From Sporosarcina sp. ANT_H38 (GTDB lineage Bacteria; Bacillota; Bacilli; Bacillales_A; Planococcaceae), in assembly GCF_008369195.1 (NCBI RefSeq), contig NZ_VOBC01000003.1, positions 310,001 to 374,000 of the forward strand: a stretch of DNA of 64,000 nucleotides, given 5' to 3'. Below, piece by piece: positions 1-6,242 of the stretch (positions are counted from its first letter, which is position 1; the number at the start of each line of letters is the position of its first letter). Under the pieces are notes generated by a model, which ran no database searches, was not told the origin of the DNA, and was given only the letters and a program-made list of their open reading frames with translations. The position numbers and the translations under genes were made by a program.

Positions 1-609
1 GTTTTGCAAATACGGCCACGTCCAAATGGCAACCCAACCCATAAACAGGGAAACAAAAATCATTACAAAAAAGGAGAACCTGACGCCAGACAACATTTGG
101 AACATCGGATTTTTTATTTGCACGTGATTCGTCCTGTTGAAGATATACCCTACAACACAACCTAGGATTATCCCGCTAAACACGCCCATATCTAATACTT
201 GGAATCCCAATACCTCTGCTTGACCGGTTCCGGAAAGGCCAGTAAATTCATTTGGTGTGATAATCATTTTAAACGTATTCAAACTAACATTATTGGCTGT
301 TAAAAATACTAAATAGGAAAGTAAACCAATTACCGCTGCACTATGCTTTTCTTTTTTGGCGAACGCTGCAGATAACCCAACGACAAACAATATCCCTAAA
401 TTATTAATAATCGTCATGACAGCTTGATAGATGAGATTACCTACAAGTTGAATGGGTCCCCACTGTAAAAAAGGTAATACGCCTAGCAACGTTTGGTTCG
501 TCAATAGTACCCCGATAATCATAATCATACCGACGACACCGACGTACATGATTGGCTGTACCATCGTTTTAGAGAATTGCTCTAATAAAGACATAATCTT
601 TTTCTTCAT
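1..609 (-). CDS. PTS sugar transporter subunit EIIC, partial (C-terminus outside window)
   Basis: This is the membrane-channel part of a phosphotransferase-system sugar permease of the glucose/alpha-glucoside superfamily, which imports and phosphorylates a sugar at the cell membrane. The 203 visible codons start at an ATG behind an AAAGGAAG ribosome site and encode several hydrophobic helices. Family-like stretches include GLSAAFAKKEKH and LDMGVFSGIILG; the latter resembles alpha-glucoside EIIC proteins. The frame is open to the window edge, so any fused EIIB domain and the substrate-determining half cannot be seen. It follows an antiterminator gene and has its own RAT/terminator leader, so expression should depend on that antiterminator. 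The exact sugar is unknown. Confidence 0.85.
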   Translation of the reverse strand, partial: MKKKIMSLLEQFSKTMVQPIMYVGVVGMIMIIGVLLTNQTLLGVLPFLQWGPIQLVGNLIYQAVMTIINNLGILFVVGLSAAFAKKEKHSAAVIGLLSYLVFLTANNVSLNTFKMIITPNEFTGLSGTGQAEVLGFQVLDMGVFSGIILGCVVGYIFNRTNHVQIKNPMFQMLSGVRFSFFVMIFVSLFMGWVAIWTWPYLQN

Positions 610-634
610 TACCAACTTCCTTTCTAATTTTGTG

Positions 635-719
635 AAAAAAAAAGACCCAAAGCATGTTGCAAACTACCAACGGATAAAAAGTAATTATCCTTGAATGATA
701 GTTCAACATACTCCAGGTC
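635..719 (-). terminator. Leader terminator before the PTS EIIC gene
   Basis: A long stem pairs the arm at 697-719 with the arm at 644-668, and is followed on the minus strand by a run of T (635-643). It lies between the RAT and the EIIC start codon, as in LicT/SacY-type attenuators. Confidence 0.75.
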
Positions 720-746
720 TTGCCGGTCAACTGACCGTAACAATCC
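716..746 (-). promoter_or_regulatory. RAT antiterminator site before the PTS EIIC gene
   Basis: Read on the minus strand, the element starts GGATTGTTACGG and ends CCGGCAAGACC, matching the ribonucleic antiterminator bound by BglG/LicT proteins. Its 3' end overlaps the first arm of the following terminator, so the two folds exclude each other. Its first G is also the last base of the antiterminator stop codon. Confidence 0.85.
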
Positions 747-1573
747 TATCGAATAATCTTAAGTAGATGAATCATTAAATATACTTGTTCTGCTATCGAA
801 AGCTGATAGAAAAAATCTTTTTCAACAAAAGCATTTATTTCATCAAGACATCTTTTAATACTCGAATCTTTCTGAATTAACAATTCATACATGTCTTCAC
901 TTTCTTGAAAACTCACTGTTTCTTTGGTGAAGATGCGTTGTGCCAGAAACTTTAAATGCATGAGCAGTCGATTGGCATCCAATGTATCTGCCTTTAAATC
1001 AATATTATAAATATCATATATAATGTCCAAAATACCTTTGCTCAGCTTTAAAATATTTGTTGTATTATCGCTACCCACATTCAATCCTGCGTTCATGATA
1101 TGAATAGCAATGTATCCTGCTTCATCCATTTCTAACTGAATACCAGTTCTTTGGTGTATTATGTCTAATCCCCATAAGCCTATTGAAAATTCTTTAGGAT
1201 AGAGAACCTTTATTTCATTTAACATCAAGTTGGGTAAATTAATATTTTGTTTATACCGCTCAACTGCAAAGCTAATGTGATCTGTAAGTGATATGACTAC
1301 CATATTGCTGAGCTGGATATCTAGCTTTTCTTTTGCTTCGTCCGCAATCTCCTGAGAAATTTGAAAGTATTCAACGGGAGTATCTCCCATAAGTTTGTGA
1401 AATGTTGCTTTTTCTTCATCTTGAATGACAAAGAGCTTCTCAACCTTATTGGTATCAACTAAATCTCCTGGCTTTTTACGAAATCCAATACCTGAACCCT
1501 GAGCAATTGCTTCTTTATTTTCATCGGTGATTGTGGCCACAACATTATTATTAAAAACCCTATAGATTTTCAT
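746..1573 (-). CDS. BglG/LicT-family transcriptional antiterminator
   Basis: This RNA-binding antiterminator should be controlled by PTS phosphorylation. It would bind RAT hairpins and let transcription read into sugar-uptake genes. The 275 residues match LicT/GlcT length: an N-terminal CAT RNA-binding domain (starts MKIYRVFNNNVV, with GSGIGFRKKPGD near 25-40) followed by two PRD domains with conserved histidines (DHISFAVER near 97, HQRTG near 140, AIHIMNAG near 157). The start is the ATG behind GGAGGT at about 1585. A longer frame upstream only covers the leader with its RAT and terminator. The nearby PTS genes carry matching RATs. The sugar sensed cannot be told from the sequence. Confidence 0.92.
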   Translation of the reverse strand: MKIYRVFNNNVVATITDENKEAIAQGSGIGFRKKPGDLVDTNKVEKLFVIQDEEKATFHKLMGDTPVEYFQISQEIADEAKEKLDIQLSNMVVISLTDHISFAVERYKQNINLPNLMLNEIKVLYPKEFSIGLWGLDIIHQRTGIQLEMDEAGYIAIHIMNAGLNVGSDNTTNILKLSKGILDIIYDIYNIDLKADTLDANRLLMHLKFLAQRIFTKETVSFQESEDMYELLIQKDSSIKRCLDEINAFVEKDFFYQLSIAEQVYLMIHLLKIIR

Positions 1574-1588
1574 TTTTATACCTCCAAT

Positions 1589-1657
1589 AAAAAAAGACCT
1601 AGATATTACGATACCTGCCGCGCGCATATACACACGTATCGTAAAAGCTTTAGGTCT
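1589..1657 (-). terminator. Leader terminator before the antiterminator gene
   Basis: Arms at 1595-1614 and 1636-1657 pair nearly perfectly around a short loop and are followed on the minus strand by seven T. The first arm overlaps the end of the RAT at 1653-1681. This suggests the antiterminator gene is autoregulated. Confidence 0.8.
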
Positions 1658-1681
1658 TGCCTGCTCTAGCAGTAACAATCC
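1653..1681 (-). promoter_or_regulatory. RAT antiterminator site before the antiterminator gene
   Basis: On the minus strand the element begins GGATTGTTACTGCTAG and ends CAGGCAAGACC. This is almost exactly the LicT/SacY RAT consensus and overlaps the terminator that follows. Confidence 0.9.
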
Positions 1682-1696
1682 AAATATTATGTTTAA

Positions 1697-1725
1697 ATCA
1701 TACTCAATATTAAATACCCTGTCAA
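1697..1725 (-). promoter_or_regulatory. Sigma-A promoter of the antiterminator/EIIC operon
   Basis: On the minus strand a -35 TTGACA (1725-1720) is followed after 17 bases by a -10 TATGAT (1702-1697). The expected start of transcription lies just upstream of the RAT. Confidence 0.75.
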
Positions 1726-1733
1726 CGCTTCCA
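1720..1733 (-). promoter_or_regulatory. Candidate CcpA (cre) site over the -35 box
   Basis: The minus-strand bases TGGAAGCGTTGACA fit the cre core TGNAANCGNWNNCA with no mismatch. The last six bases are the -35 box itself, so CcpA binding would block the promoter. This fits catabolite repression of a PTS locus. It is a motif match only. Confidence 0.6.
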
Positions 1734-1891
1734 TAAAAAAATTTATAAATGCAAAATCTTAGATCCTGTAGCAAGGGTTGGATGATATGGTTTCGATTCA
1801 TCTTTTATGTCTTCGAAACTTAGAAGAATAACTTTTTCATAAGAAAATAGTTAAATCAGCAATCGCACGAAAAGGATTTTTGCCAACATAA

Positions 1892-1920
1892 TTGACAAAT
1901 TGAATTTCCACACTTACAAT
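1892..1920 (+). promoter_or_regulatory. Sigma-A promoter of the EIIA gene
   Basis: A -35 TTGACA at 1892-1897 and a -10 TACAAT at 1915-1920 are 17 bases apart. The predicted transcript start falls at the beginning of the third RAT-like element. Confidence 0.75.
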
Positions 1921-1926
1921 AATTTT

Positions 1927-1957
1927 GACAATGTTACTGTTCAATCAGGCATGAGTT
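1927..1957 (+). promoter_or_regulatory. RAT-like antiterminator site before the EIIA gene
   Basis: The sequence contains TGTTACTG, a six-base loop, then CAGGCATGAG. This matches the RAT core (TTACTG...CAGGCA), with more divergence at the outer ends than the other two copies. Its 3' part is the first arm of the terminator at 1947-1993. Confidence 0.65.
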
Positions 1958-1993
1958 TTGCTGTTTTAATGCAGCGATTACTCATGCCTTTTT
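1947..1993 (+). terminator. Leader terminator before the EIIA gene
   Basis: AGGCATGAG (1947-1955) pairs with CTCATGCCT (1981-1989) and is followed by a T run. It sits between the promoter and the start codon and overlaps the RAT. Confidence 0.75.
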
Positions 1994-2013
1994 ATAATAA
2001 AGGAGAGATTCTA

Positions 2014-2505
2014 ATGTTGGATTTTTTTACAAAGAACAAATCAAAAAAAGCATCACACTTAACGTTGCACGCCATTTCACAAGGCAACTTGATTCCCTTG
2101 GAGCAAGTGAATGATCCTGTTTTTTCTCAAAAAATGATGGGCGATGGAATCGCAATTGAAGTAGAAGACAGTCAAATCCGTTCACCAATTGACGGCACGC
2201 TTATAATGTTTGCCCAAACAAACCATGCATTCGGGATACGCACATCTGATGGAGTCGAAGTACTCGTTCATGTTGGTCTAGATACTGTCGGCTTAAAAGG
2301 AGAAGGCTTCCAACCGAAAGTAGCCGTAGATTCACAAGTAAAGCAGGGAGACGTCGTGCTTGAAATTGATATTCCATTTATTCAAAGTAAGAATATTGAT
2401 CTCATCACACCTATAATTGTATCCAATCCGCAACAATATACTATCGAGCACACTTCGGCCAAGGAGAAGGTACATGTTCAAGATGCAATTCTGTATTTAA
2501 GATGA
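2014..2505 (+). CDS. PTS EIIA component, glucose (Crr) family
   Basis: This is a soluble phosphocarrier that takes phosphate from HPr and passes it to a sugar permease EIIB domain. The 163 residues match the usual EIIA-Glc length of about 160. The fold markers are SPIDGTL near residue 68, a histidine in NHAFGIR, and the active-site histidine in VLVHVGLDTVGL near residue 95. The ATG at 2014 has an AGGAGAG ribosome site; a longer frame upstream covers only the leader. It is divergent from the antiterminator gene and has its own promoter, RAT and terminator. It probably supplies EIIA to the EIIC at the left edge, which is an inference from the shared control signals. Confidence 0.9.
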   Translation: MLDFFTKNKSKKASHLTLHAISQGNLIPLEQVNDPVFSQKMMGDGIAIEVEDSQIRSPIDGTLIMFAQTNHAFGIRTSDGVEVLVHVGLDTVGLKGEGFQPKVAVDSQVKQGDVVLEIDIPFIQSKNIDLITPIIVSNPQQYTIEHTSAKEKVHVQDAILYLR

Positions 2506-2553
2506 ATATAGGGGCAGGCATCAAACGAATAAGAGGATTTAACGAGATGGAGC

Positions 2554-2592
2554 AGGTGCCTGGTTCTCAAACAATTTTTAGTTGTTGAGAAC
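2554..2592. repeat. Dispersed palindromic repeat, copy A
   Basis: GGTTCTCAAACAA and TTGTTGAGAAC form a hairpin, preceded by AGGTGCCT. Related sequence recurs at 6077-6109 and 17768-17812. Confidence 0.6.
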
Positions 2593-2597
2593 TATAA

Positions 2598-2708
2598 TAA
2601 CCTCCATTTTCACCGGACTATTTCCGTTTCGCTCTCGGCAAAAGAGTCATGACAGGTTTAAGGTGGAATTGCAATTCACCCCTAAACCCTAAGGGACAAG
2701 TGTGGCTA
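2598..2708 (-). mobile_element. Relic of an insertion-sequence end (IS21-like), copy 1
   Basis: Read on the minus strand this stretch contains, in order, TAGCCACACT, TGTCATGA, GAGAGCG and GTCCGGTGAAAATGGAGGTT. The same blocks occur in the same order on the plus strand at 60951-61034. The repeated GTCC...AAAATGG motif recalls the multiple terminal repeats of IS21-family elements. No transposase is next to it. The family assignment is tentative, but the repeat itself is seen directly. Confidence 0.5.
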
Positions 2709-2710
2709 AT

Positions 2711-2751
2711 AAAAACAACATGCAAAGGATTTCCTCTGCATGTTGTTTTTT
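2711..2751. terminator. Bidirectional terminator between EIIA and the DUF4317 gene
   Basis: AACAACATGCA pairs with TGCATGTTGTT, and T runs follow in both directions. The genes on either side converge on it. Confidence 0.75.
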
Positions 2752-2806
2752 AATGTAAAGTGCCAATATATATAGTGGTTCTAAGTTTAATGAGAACCTG
2801 GTGATC

Positions 2807-4003
2807 TCACTCCTGCTCCAACAGTTCTTCCGGAATCAGCTTAAATCCGTCAATCATCGTGTCTTCTTCCACTTCGATCAATATACAGCGTTTGCCATTG
2901 TAATTGACCTGTCTGACATATTTCAAATCTTGTGGACTGATAGCGATATTCGCTACTTTCGTGCTGATTTTGATGGACTTAGATGTGTAACTTGGAACGA
3001 TATGGCTTGCTTTCATTTCATACGTTTCATCATCGATCACCTTTTGGAAGGCCATCTCCACTTTTTCCGCATCCACATCTTGCACGCCACACGCCTTCAG
3101 CACGCGTTCCATCTCTTTCGTATCTAAGGTAGGGATGCTTTCTTCTTCCTTATCCTCGTCTTCCACATCCATCATACGATTGATTTCTTCATATACGCTG
3201 GCGAGAGTTTGCGCATTCACCTCATCACCAATCACTTCTTTTACAATCTCTTCAAAGACGGCTTTATCATCCTCGGCAGTCATGATCTCTTCGCCGTCTA
3301 ACACATTCTCTATGAAATGGATATCCGGCTTATTCGCTTTACCTGCAGCATAGAGGATGTGATTGACATCTGCCGCGCTGTCCGTGAAGCAGGGAAACAA
3401 AAATCCACCAATTGGAGAAGCAAGATTAATGATGGGATCAGCTATCATACTCGACTTAAATTCCCTCTCGATAAAATCAAACACGAGTGAACGTTTCGGC
3501 AGTTCGGTCTGATTCATGCTACAGAGGATAAAAGGGTTCGTATAAACCTCATCACGGACATTCACTTCGGATTCATCTTGATTTCGTTTTGTCGGTTTAA
3601 AATAGTTTCCACGAATGAACGTGACGACCAAGTCCTTTTCATATTGAACGTCTTGTACCATCTTCCCGGTAATGCGTTGCATGTCTGCTTTCCATTCTTC
3701 AACATCGTCTGTATGAAGTCCCTCAAATAAAAGACGCTGCGTATGGTCCGTTTGCTCCTCCAATTGACGCTGAAACTTCACTTCAAACAGCTTCATATCT
3801 AGTTTTCCACCTAAAACCTTTTTAAAGTTAGTGAGGAATAATTCCTGTTCCTCCCGATCTAATAAGGAAAACGGCTGGCTCTCCTCATGAAAGATATCAC
3901 TACTCTCCTGTTTAATATAAACTTTATAAATATCAGTGATTGTCAGTAAATCAGTATCCAATTTAAATTGCTTGCGAATCGCAGCAATGTCCTTTTTATT
4001 CAT
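2807..4003 (-). CDS. DUF4317 family protein
   Basis: The 398-residue soluble protein begins MNKKDIAAIRKQFKLD and contains SQPFSLLDREEQELF and LTNFKKVLGGKLD. I recognise these as the conserved start of DUF4317 proteins, which are common in Firmicutes and have no assigned function. No signal peptide or membrane segment is visible. The rest is acidic, with a charged DVEDEDKEEE stretch near 285. A longer frame starts at a TTG four codons upstream, but the ATG at 4003 has a GGGG ribosome site and fits the family N-terminus. The gene stands alone, with a terminator downstream. Confidence 0.85.
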   Translation of the reverse strand: MNKKDIAAIRKQFKLDTDLLTITDIYKVYIKQESSDIFHEESQPFSLLDREEQELFLTNFKKVLGGKLDMKLFEVKFQRQLEEQTDHTQRLLFEGLHTDDVEEWKADMQRITGKMVQDVQYEKDLVVTFIRGNYFKPTKRNQDESEVNVRDEVYTNPFILCSMNQTELPKRSLVFDFIEREFKSSMIADPIINLASPIGGFLFPCFTDSAADVNHILYAAGKANKPDIHFIENVLDGEEIMTAEDDKAVFEEIVKEVIGDEVNAQTLASVYEEINRMMDVEDEDKEEESIPTLDTKEMERVLKACGVQDVDAEKVEMAFQKVIDDETYEMKASHIVPSYTSKSIKISTKVANIAISPQDLKYVRQVNYNGKRCILIEVEEDTMIDGFKLIPEELLEQE

Positions 4004-4121
4004 CTCAAATTCCAACCCCTCGACTAGTATAATCTGTCATTTCGAATCTAAAACTCATGTTATAAATGTAAAAAGAGCGTCAAAGCTTTGATTCTACATT
4101 TGACACTCCCTTATTATAACA

Positions 4122-4271
4122 ATGTTTTTGATGATGGTAGGACCACAATCAACTTCGAATGATACGCGACCTCTTCCAAGTCGCTATGGCGGTAGATTTC
4201 CCATTAAAGCGGAGTTAACCTACAATGAAGGAAATACAGCGAAAAACTTAAGGAAGGAGGGATTCATATGA
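4122..4271 (+). CDS. Possible small protein (49 aa), overlaps the next gene
   Basis: A 49-codon frame runs from an ATG at 4122 to a TGA that overlaps the ATGATG start of the next small gene. The product is basic (ends TAKNLRKEGFI) with no membrane segment. No clear ribosome site precedes the ATG, so it may be the tail of a decayed gene. The ATGA-type overlap is the main argument for a real, translationally coupled gene. I do not recognise the protein. Confidence 0.35.
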   Translation: MFLMMVGPQSTSNDTRPLPSRYGGRFPIKAELTYNEGNTAKNLRKEGFI

Positions 4272-4435
4272 TGTGCGGATCAAAATGCTTCCTTGTGGAA
4301 ATGAAACTAAACGGAACAAAGCAAATCAAACAAGTCACAGCGAGAACCCCTGTCGGTGCAAGGAAAGTAATTAGAGGAGAATACGGAGCTAACACTGAGA
4401 TAATGTCGGTGAAAGAAGAGAAGCGGAATCATTAA
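4268..4435 (+). CDS. Small basic protein of unknown function (55 aa)
   Basis: The ATG at 4268 follows a very strong AAGGAAGGAGG ribosome site. The 55-residue product starts MMCGSKCFLVEMKLNG and continues with KQVTARTPVGARKVIRGEYG, a pattern that looks conserved rather than random. It has two cysteines near the N-terminus and no membrane segment. It follows, and slightly overlaps, another small open frame. No function can be assigned. Confidence 0.6.
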   Translation: MMCGSKCFLVEMKLNGTKQIKQVTARTPVGARKVIRGEYGANTEIMSVKEEKRNH

Positions 4436-4544
4436 TTTAGCCGGTTCATATAGCAAGTTGGTATTTTCCCACAATCACTTAGTTGGCACTTCGGCATATT
4501 TTCAAACATCTCTCCTTTGATTATTAATAAATGGCAGATAGAAA

Positions 4545-4587
4545 TACAATAACCCCCATGAGCTTTCGAAGCTCGCGGGGGTTATTG
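4545..4587. terminator. Stem-loop terminator
   Basis: CAATAACCCCC pairs with GGGGGTTATTG around an AGCTTTCGAAGCT inner stem. It lies just past the stop codon of the minus-strand gene that ends at 4595. Confidence 0.7.
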
Positions 4588-4594
4588 CCTCCTA

Positions 4595-4873
4595 TTACTG
4601 CTCTTCCACAATCCCTTGTACATCGCTCAATTGCTGCTTCATCAATTCCAACTGCTCTTTGTTTTGCTGGACTGAATTCGCTTGCTCATTATGTTGTTCT
4701 GCATGTAAGAATGCCTTTTCTGCACGAGATATCGAATTGAAAGCATGCTCAACTGCTATCTCTTCTGGATGTGACATTGCTTGCTTCACCGCACGATCTG
4801 CCTTTTGAACAGAGTTGCTTAAAAAAGTGTTTGGATTATCCTTTTTCCAACTTGTGTCTGAATCCTTACCCAT
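4595..4873 (-). CDS. Small helical hypothetical protein (92 aa)
   Basis: This is a charged, probably all-helical, soluble protein with a C-terminal half rich in Q, E and L (for example NKEQLELMKQQLSDVQ) that could form a coiled coil. The ISRAEKAFLHAE stretch is reminiscent of the small Bacillaceae DUF3813 proteins, but this is only an impression. It is a single gene with a terminator directly downstream and a GGAAGAGG-type ribosome site. Its function is unknown. Confidence 0.6.
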   Translation of the reverse strand: MGKDSDTSWKKDNPNTFLSNSVQKADRAVKQAMSHPEEIAVEHAFNSISRAEKAFLHAEQHNEQANSVQQNKEQLELMKQQLSDVQGIVEEQ

Positions 4874-5102
4874 TTATACCTCTTCCCTTCCTACAAACAA
4901 GATAAGTTACGGCGAGCTTAGTATTGTATAATATCCTGAAAGTATGCGCGGTTGGGGCTAATAAATACGATTACATGCAATTTATAAATGAATGAATTTC
5001 CACGACAGACTCATACTCATCATGCGATTACATTGAAAAGGCTCTCCCTATTAGTAGTAAGTGAGGTTATTTCAACTCAATAGTAAAAATTATAAACATC
5101 GC

Positions 5103-5720
5103 TTATTTTATTATTCCTATAAAATGTTTCAAAATCCTAGCTGTCAAACCCCAAATTGTATACTTTTCATAATCAAAAAACCATTCTTCCGTTGTACGGG
5201 ATCTCCATTGATACTGAGCACCATTCATTATTTTTTCATAAGGAAAGTTTGGCGAAGGCACTGGTTCAACGGATACTACATGCATATAAGGCTCATAATT
5301 CAATAGCCATTTAACGGGGATTGTAAATACCTCTTCAACTTCTTCTTTATTATACGAATGAATAATTTGATTGTAATCAATGGTTGCTACAAATGGATAG
5401 ATAACAAAAGAAGAGGACGCAATATAAGGGCTTAATTCGCCTACAATAGTAACCGTATTAGGGTCGACACCTAATTCTTCATGTGTTTCTCGTAAAGCAG
5501 CTGCCACTGGGGATGGGTCTGTGGAGTCGATTCGACCACCAGGAAAACTAATATCACCTGGCTGTTTTCTCATGGTAAATGAACGTACTTCAAAAAGGAT
5601 ATGCCATTCTTCATCCACTTGAACAAGTGGTATTAAAACCGCTGAACGAAAAGCTGTCTCCTCCCCTATAAACAGGGACTGATTTTCATTTAACTGGTTT
5701 TTTAGTTTATCTAGGAACAT
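5103..5720 (-). CDS. Nudix hydrolase, CoA pyrophosphatase type
   Basis: This cytoplasmic Nudix enzyme is likely to cut CoA or CoA derivatives into 4'-phosphopantetheine and 3',5'-ADP (NudL/YeaB/PCD1 group). In the 205 residues the UPF0035-type signature is seen as VRSFTMRKQPGDISFPGG near 45-62, running into the Nudix box GGRIDSTDPSPVAAALRETH and EELGV. That signature separates CoA pyrophosphatases from MutT-like enzymes. It is a single minus-strand gene with an ATG at 5720 behind GAGGGGGA. The substrate comes from family knowledge and is not shown here. Confidence 0.85.
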   Translation of the reverse strand: MFLDKLKNQLNENQSLFIGEETAFRSAVLIPLVQVDEEWHILFEVRSFTMRKQPGDISFPGGRIDSTDPSPVAAALRETHEELGVDPNTVTIVGELSPYIASSSFVIYPFVATIDYNQIIHSYNKEEVEEVFTIPVKWLLNYEPYMHVVSVEPVPSPNFPYEKIMNGAQYQWRSRTTEEWFFDYEKYTIWGLTARILKHFIGIIK

Positions 5721-5743
5721 GAAATCCCCCTCACCTTTGTAGG

Positions 5744-6061
5744 TTGTATTCTTTCTATCGTATCACTAGTGATCTGGCACCTGAAATTATTAAGGAAATA
5801 GAATTCGGATTCGATGCTCACGTCATTTCCGATGATGTTGCATTCACACCTAAGCATAATAAAGTCAACCAAAAAAATAAATCCATAGCATTCGATCACT
5901 CCACAATGTACTACTTTAATAAAAAAGGAGTGTTCAAATATAGTCTGCTGGATCAGAAAACAAGCAAACTTTCGAACGTCCTTGCCAAAGATGTGCATAT
6001 CACTGCAACCCATTTCGAAGTGATAGATAAAAAAGGAAAGAAGTATTCACTTAAAAAGTAA
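5744..6061 (+). pseudogene. Gene fragment without a credible start (about 105 codons)
   Basis: An open frame encodes a coherent-looking C-terminal piece containing ITSDLAPEIIKEIEFGFDAH and ending KKGKKYSLKK. The only start is a TTG touching a weak GTAGG, and a stop in the same frame lies at 5720-5722, inside the neighbouring divergent gene's start. There is no room for a promoter. I read it as a 5'-truncated remnant; a short expressed protein is the alternative. The family is not recognised. Confidence 0.4.
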
Positions 6062-6076
6062 AGCGTTGTTAATAAA

Positions 6077-6109
6077 AACAACTCTGAATTGTTTTAGAAC
6101 CAAGCACCT
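6077..6109 (+). repeat. Dispersed palindromic repeat, copy B (left of the island)
   Basis: The copy contains AACAACTCTGAA, then TTGTTTTAGAACCA (6089-6102) and AGCACCT. The 14-base block TTGTTTTAGAACCA is identical and in the same orientation at 17793-17806, on the far side of the accessory island. Confidence 0.6.
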
Positions 6110-6242
6110 AATTTTTCACCTAAGCTTTTATTTAAATTAATGTCCTTTCAGTATTAGTATTTTTCTCAAATAGGGAAACCTCGCTTACTTATGATACGGT
6201 TCCCCGTAATGTAGCTATATGTGGTTATTTTCTTAGTTTTTT

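Noticed and set aside
1574..1801. N-terminal extension of the antiterminator frame to 1801
   Set aside because: It spans the promoter, RAT and terminator, and the family N-terminus with a good ribosome site starts at 1573.
2655..2705. T-box-like AAGGTGGAATTGC followed by a terminator
   Set aside because: No plus-strand gene follows, the specifier and stem I features are missing, and the stretch belongs to the repeat shared with 60951-61034.
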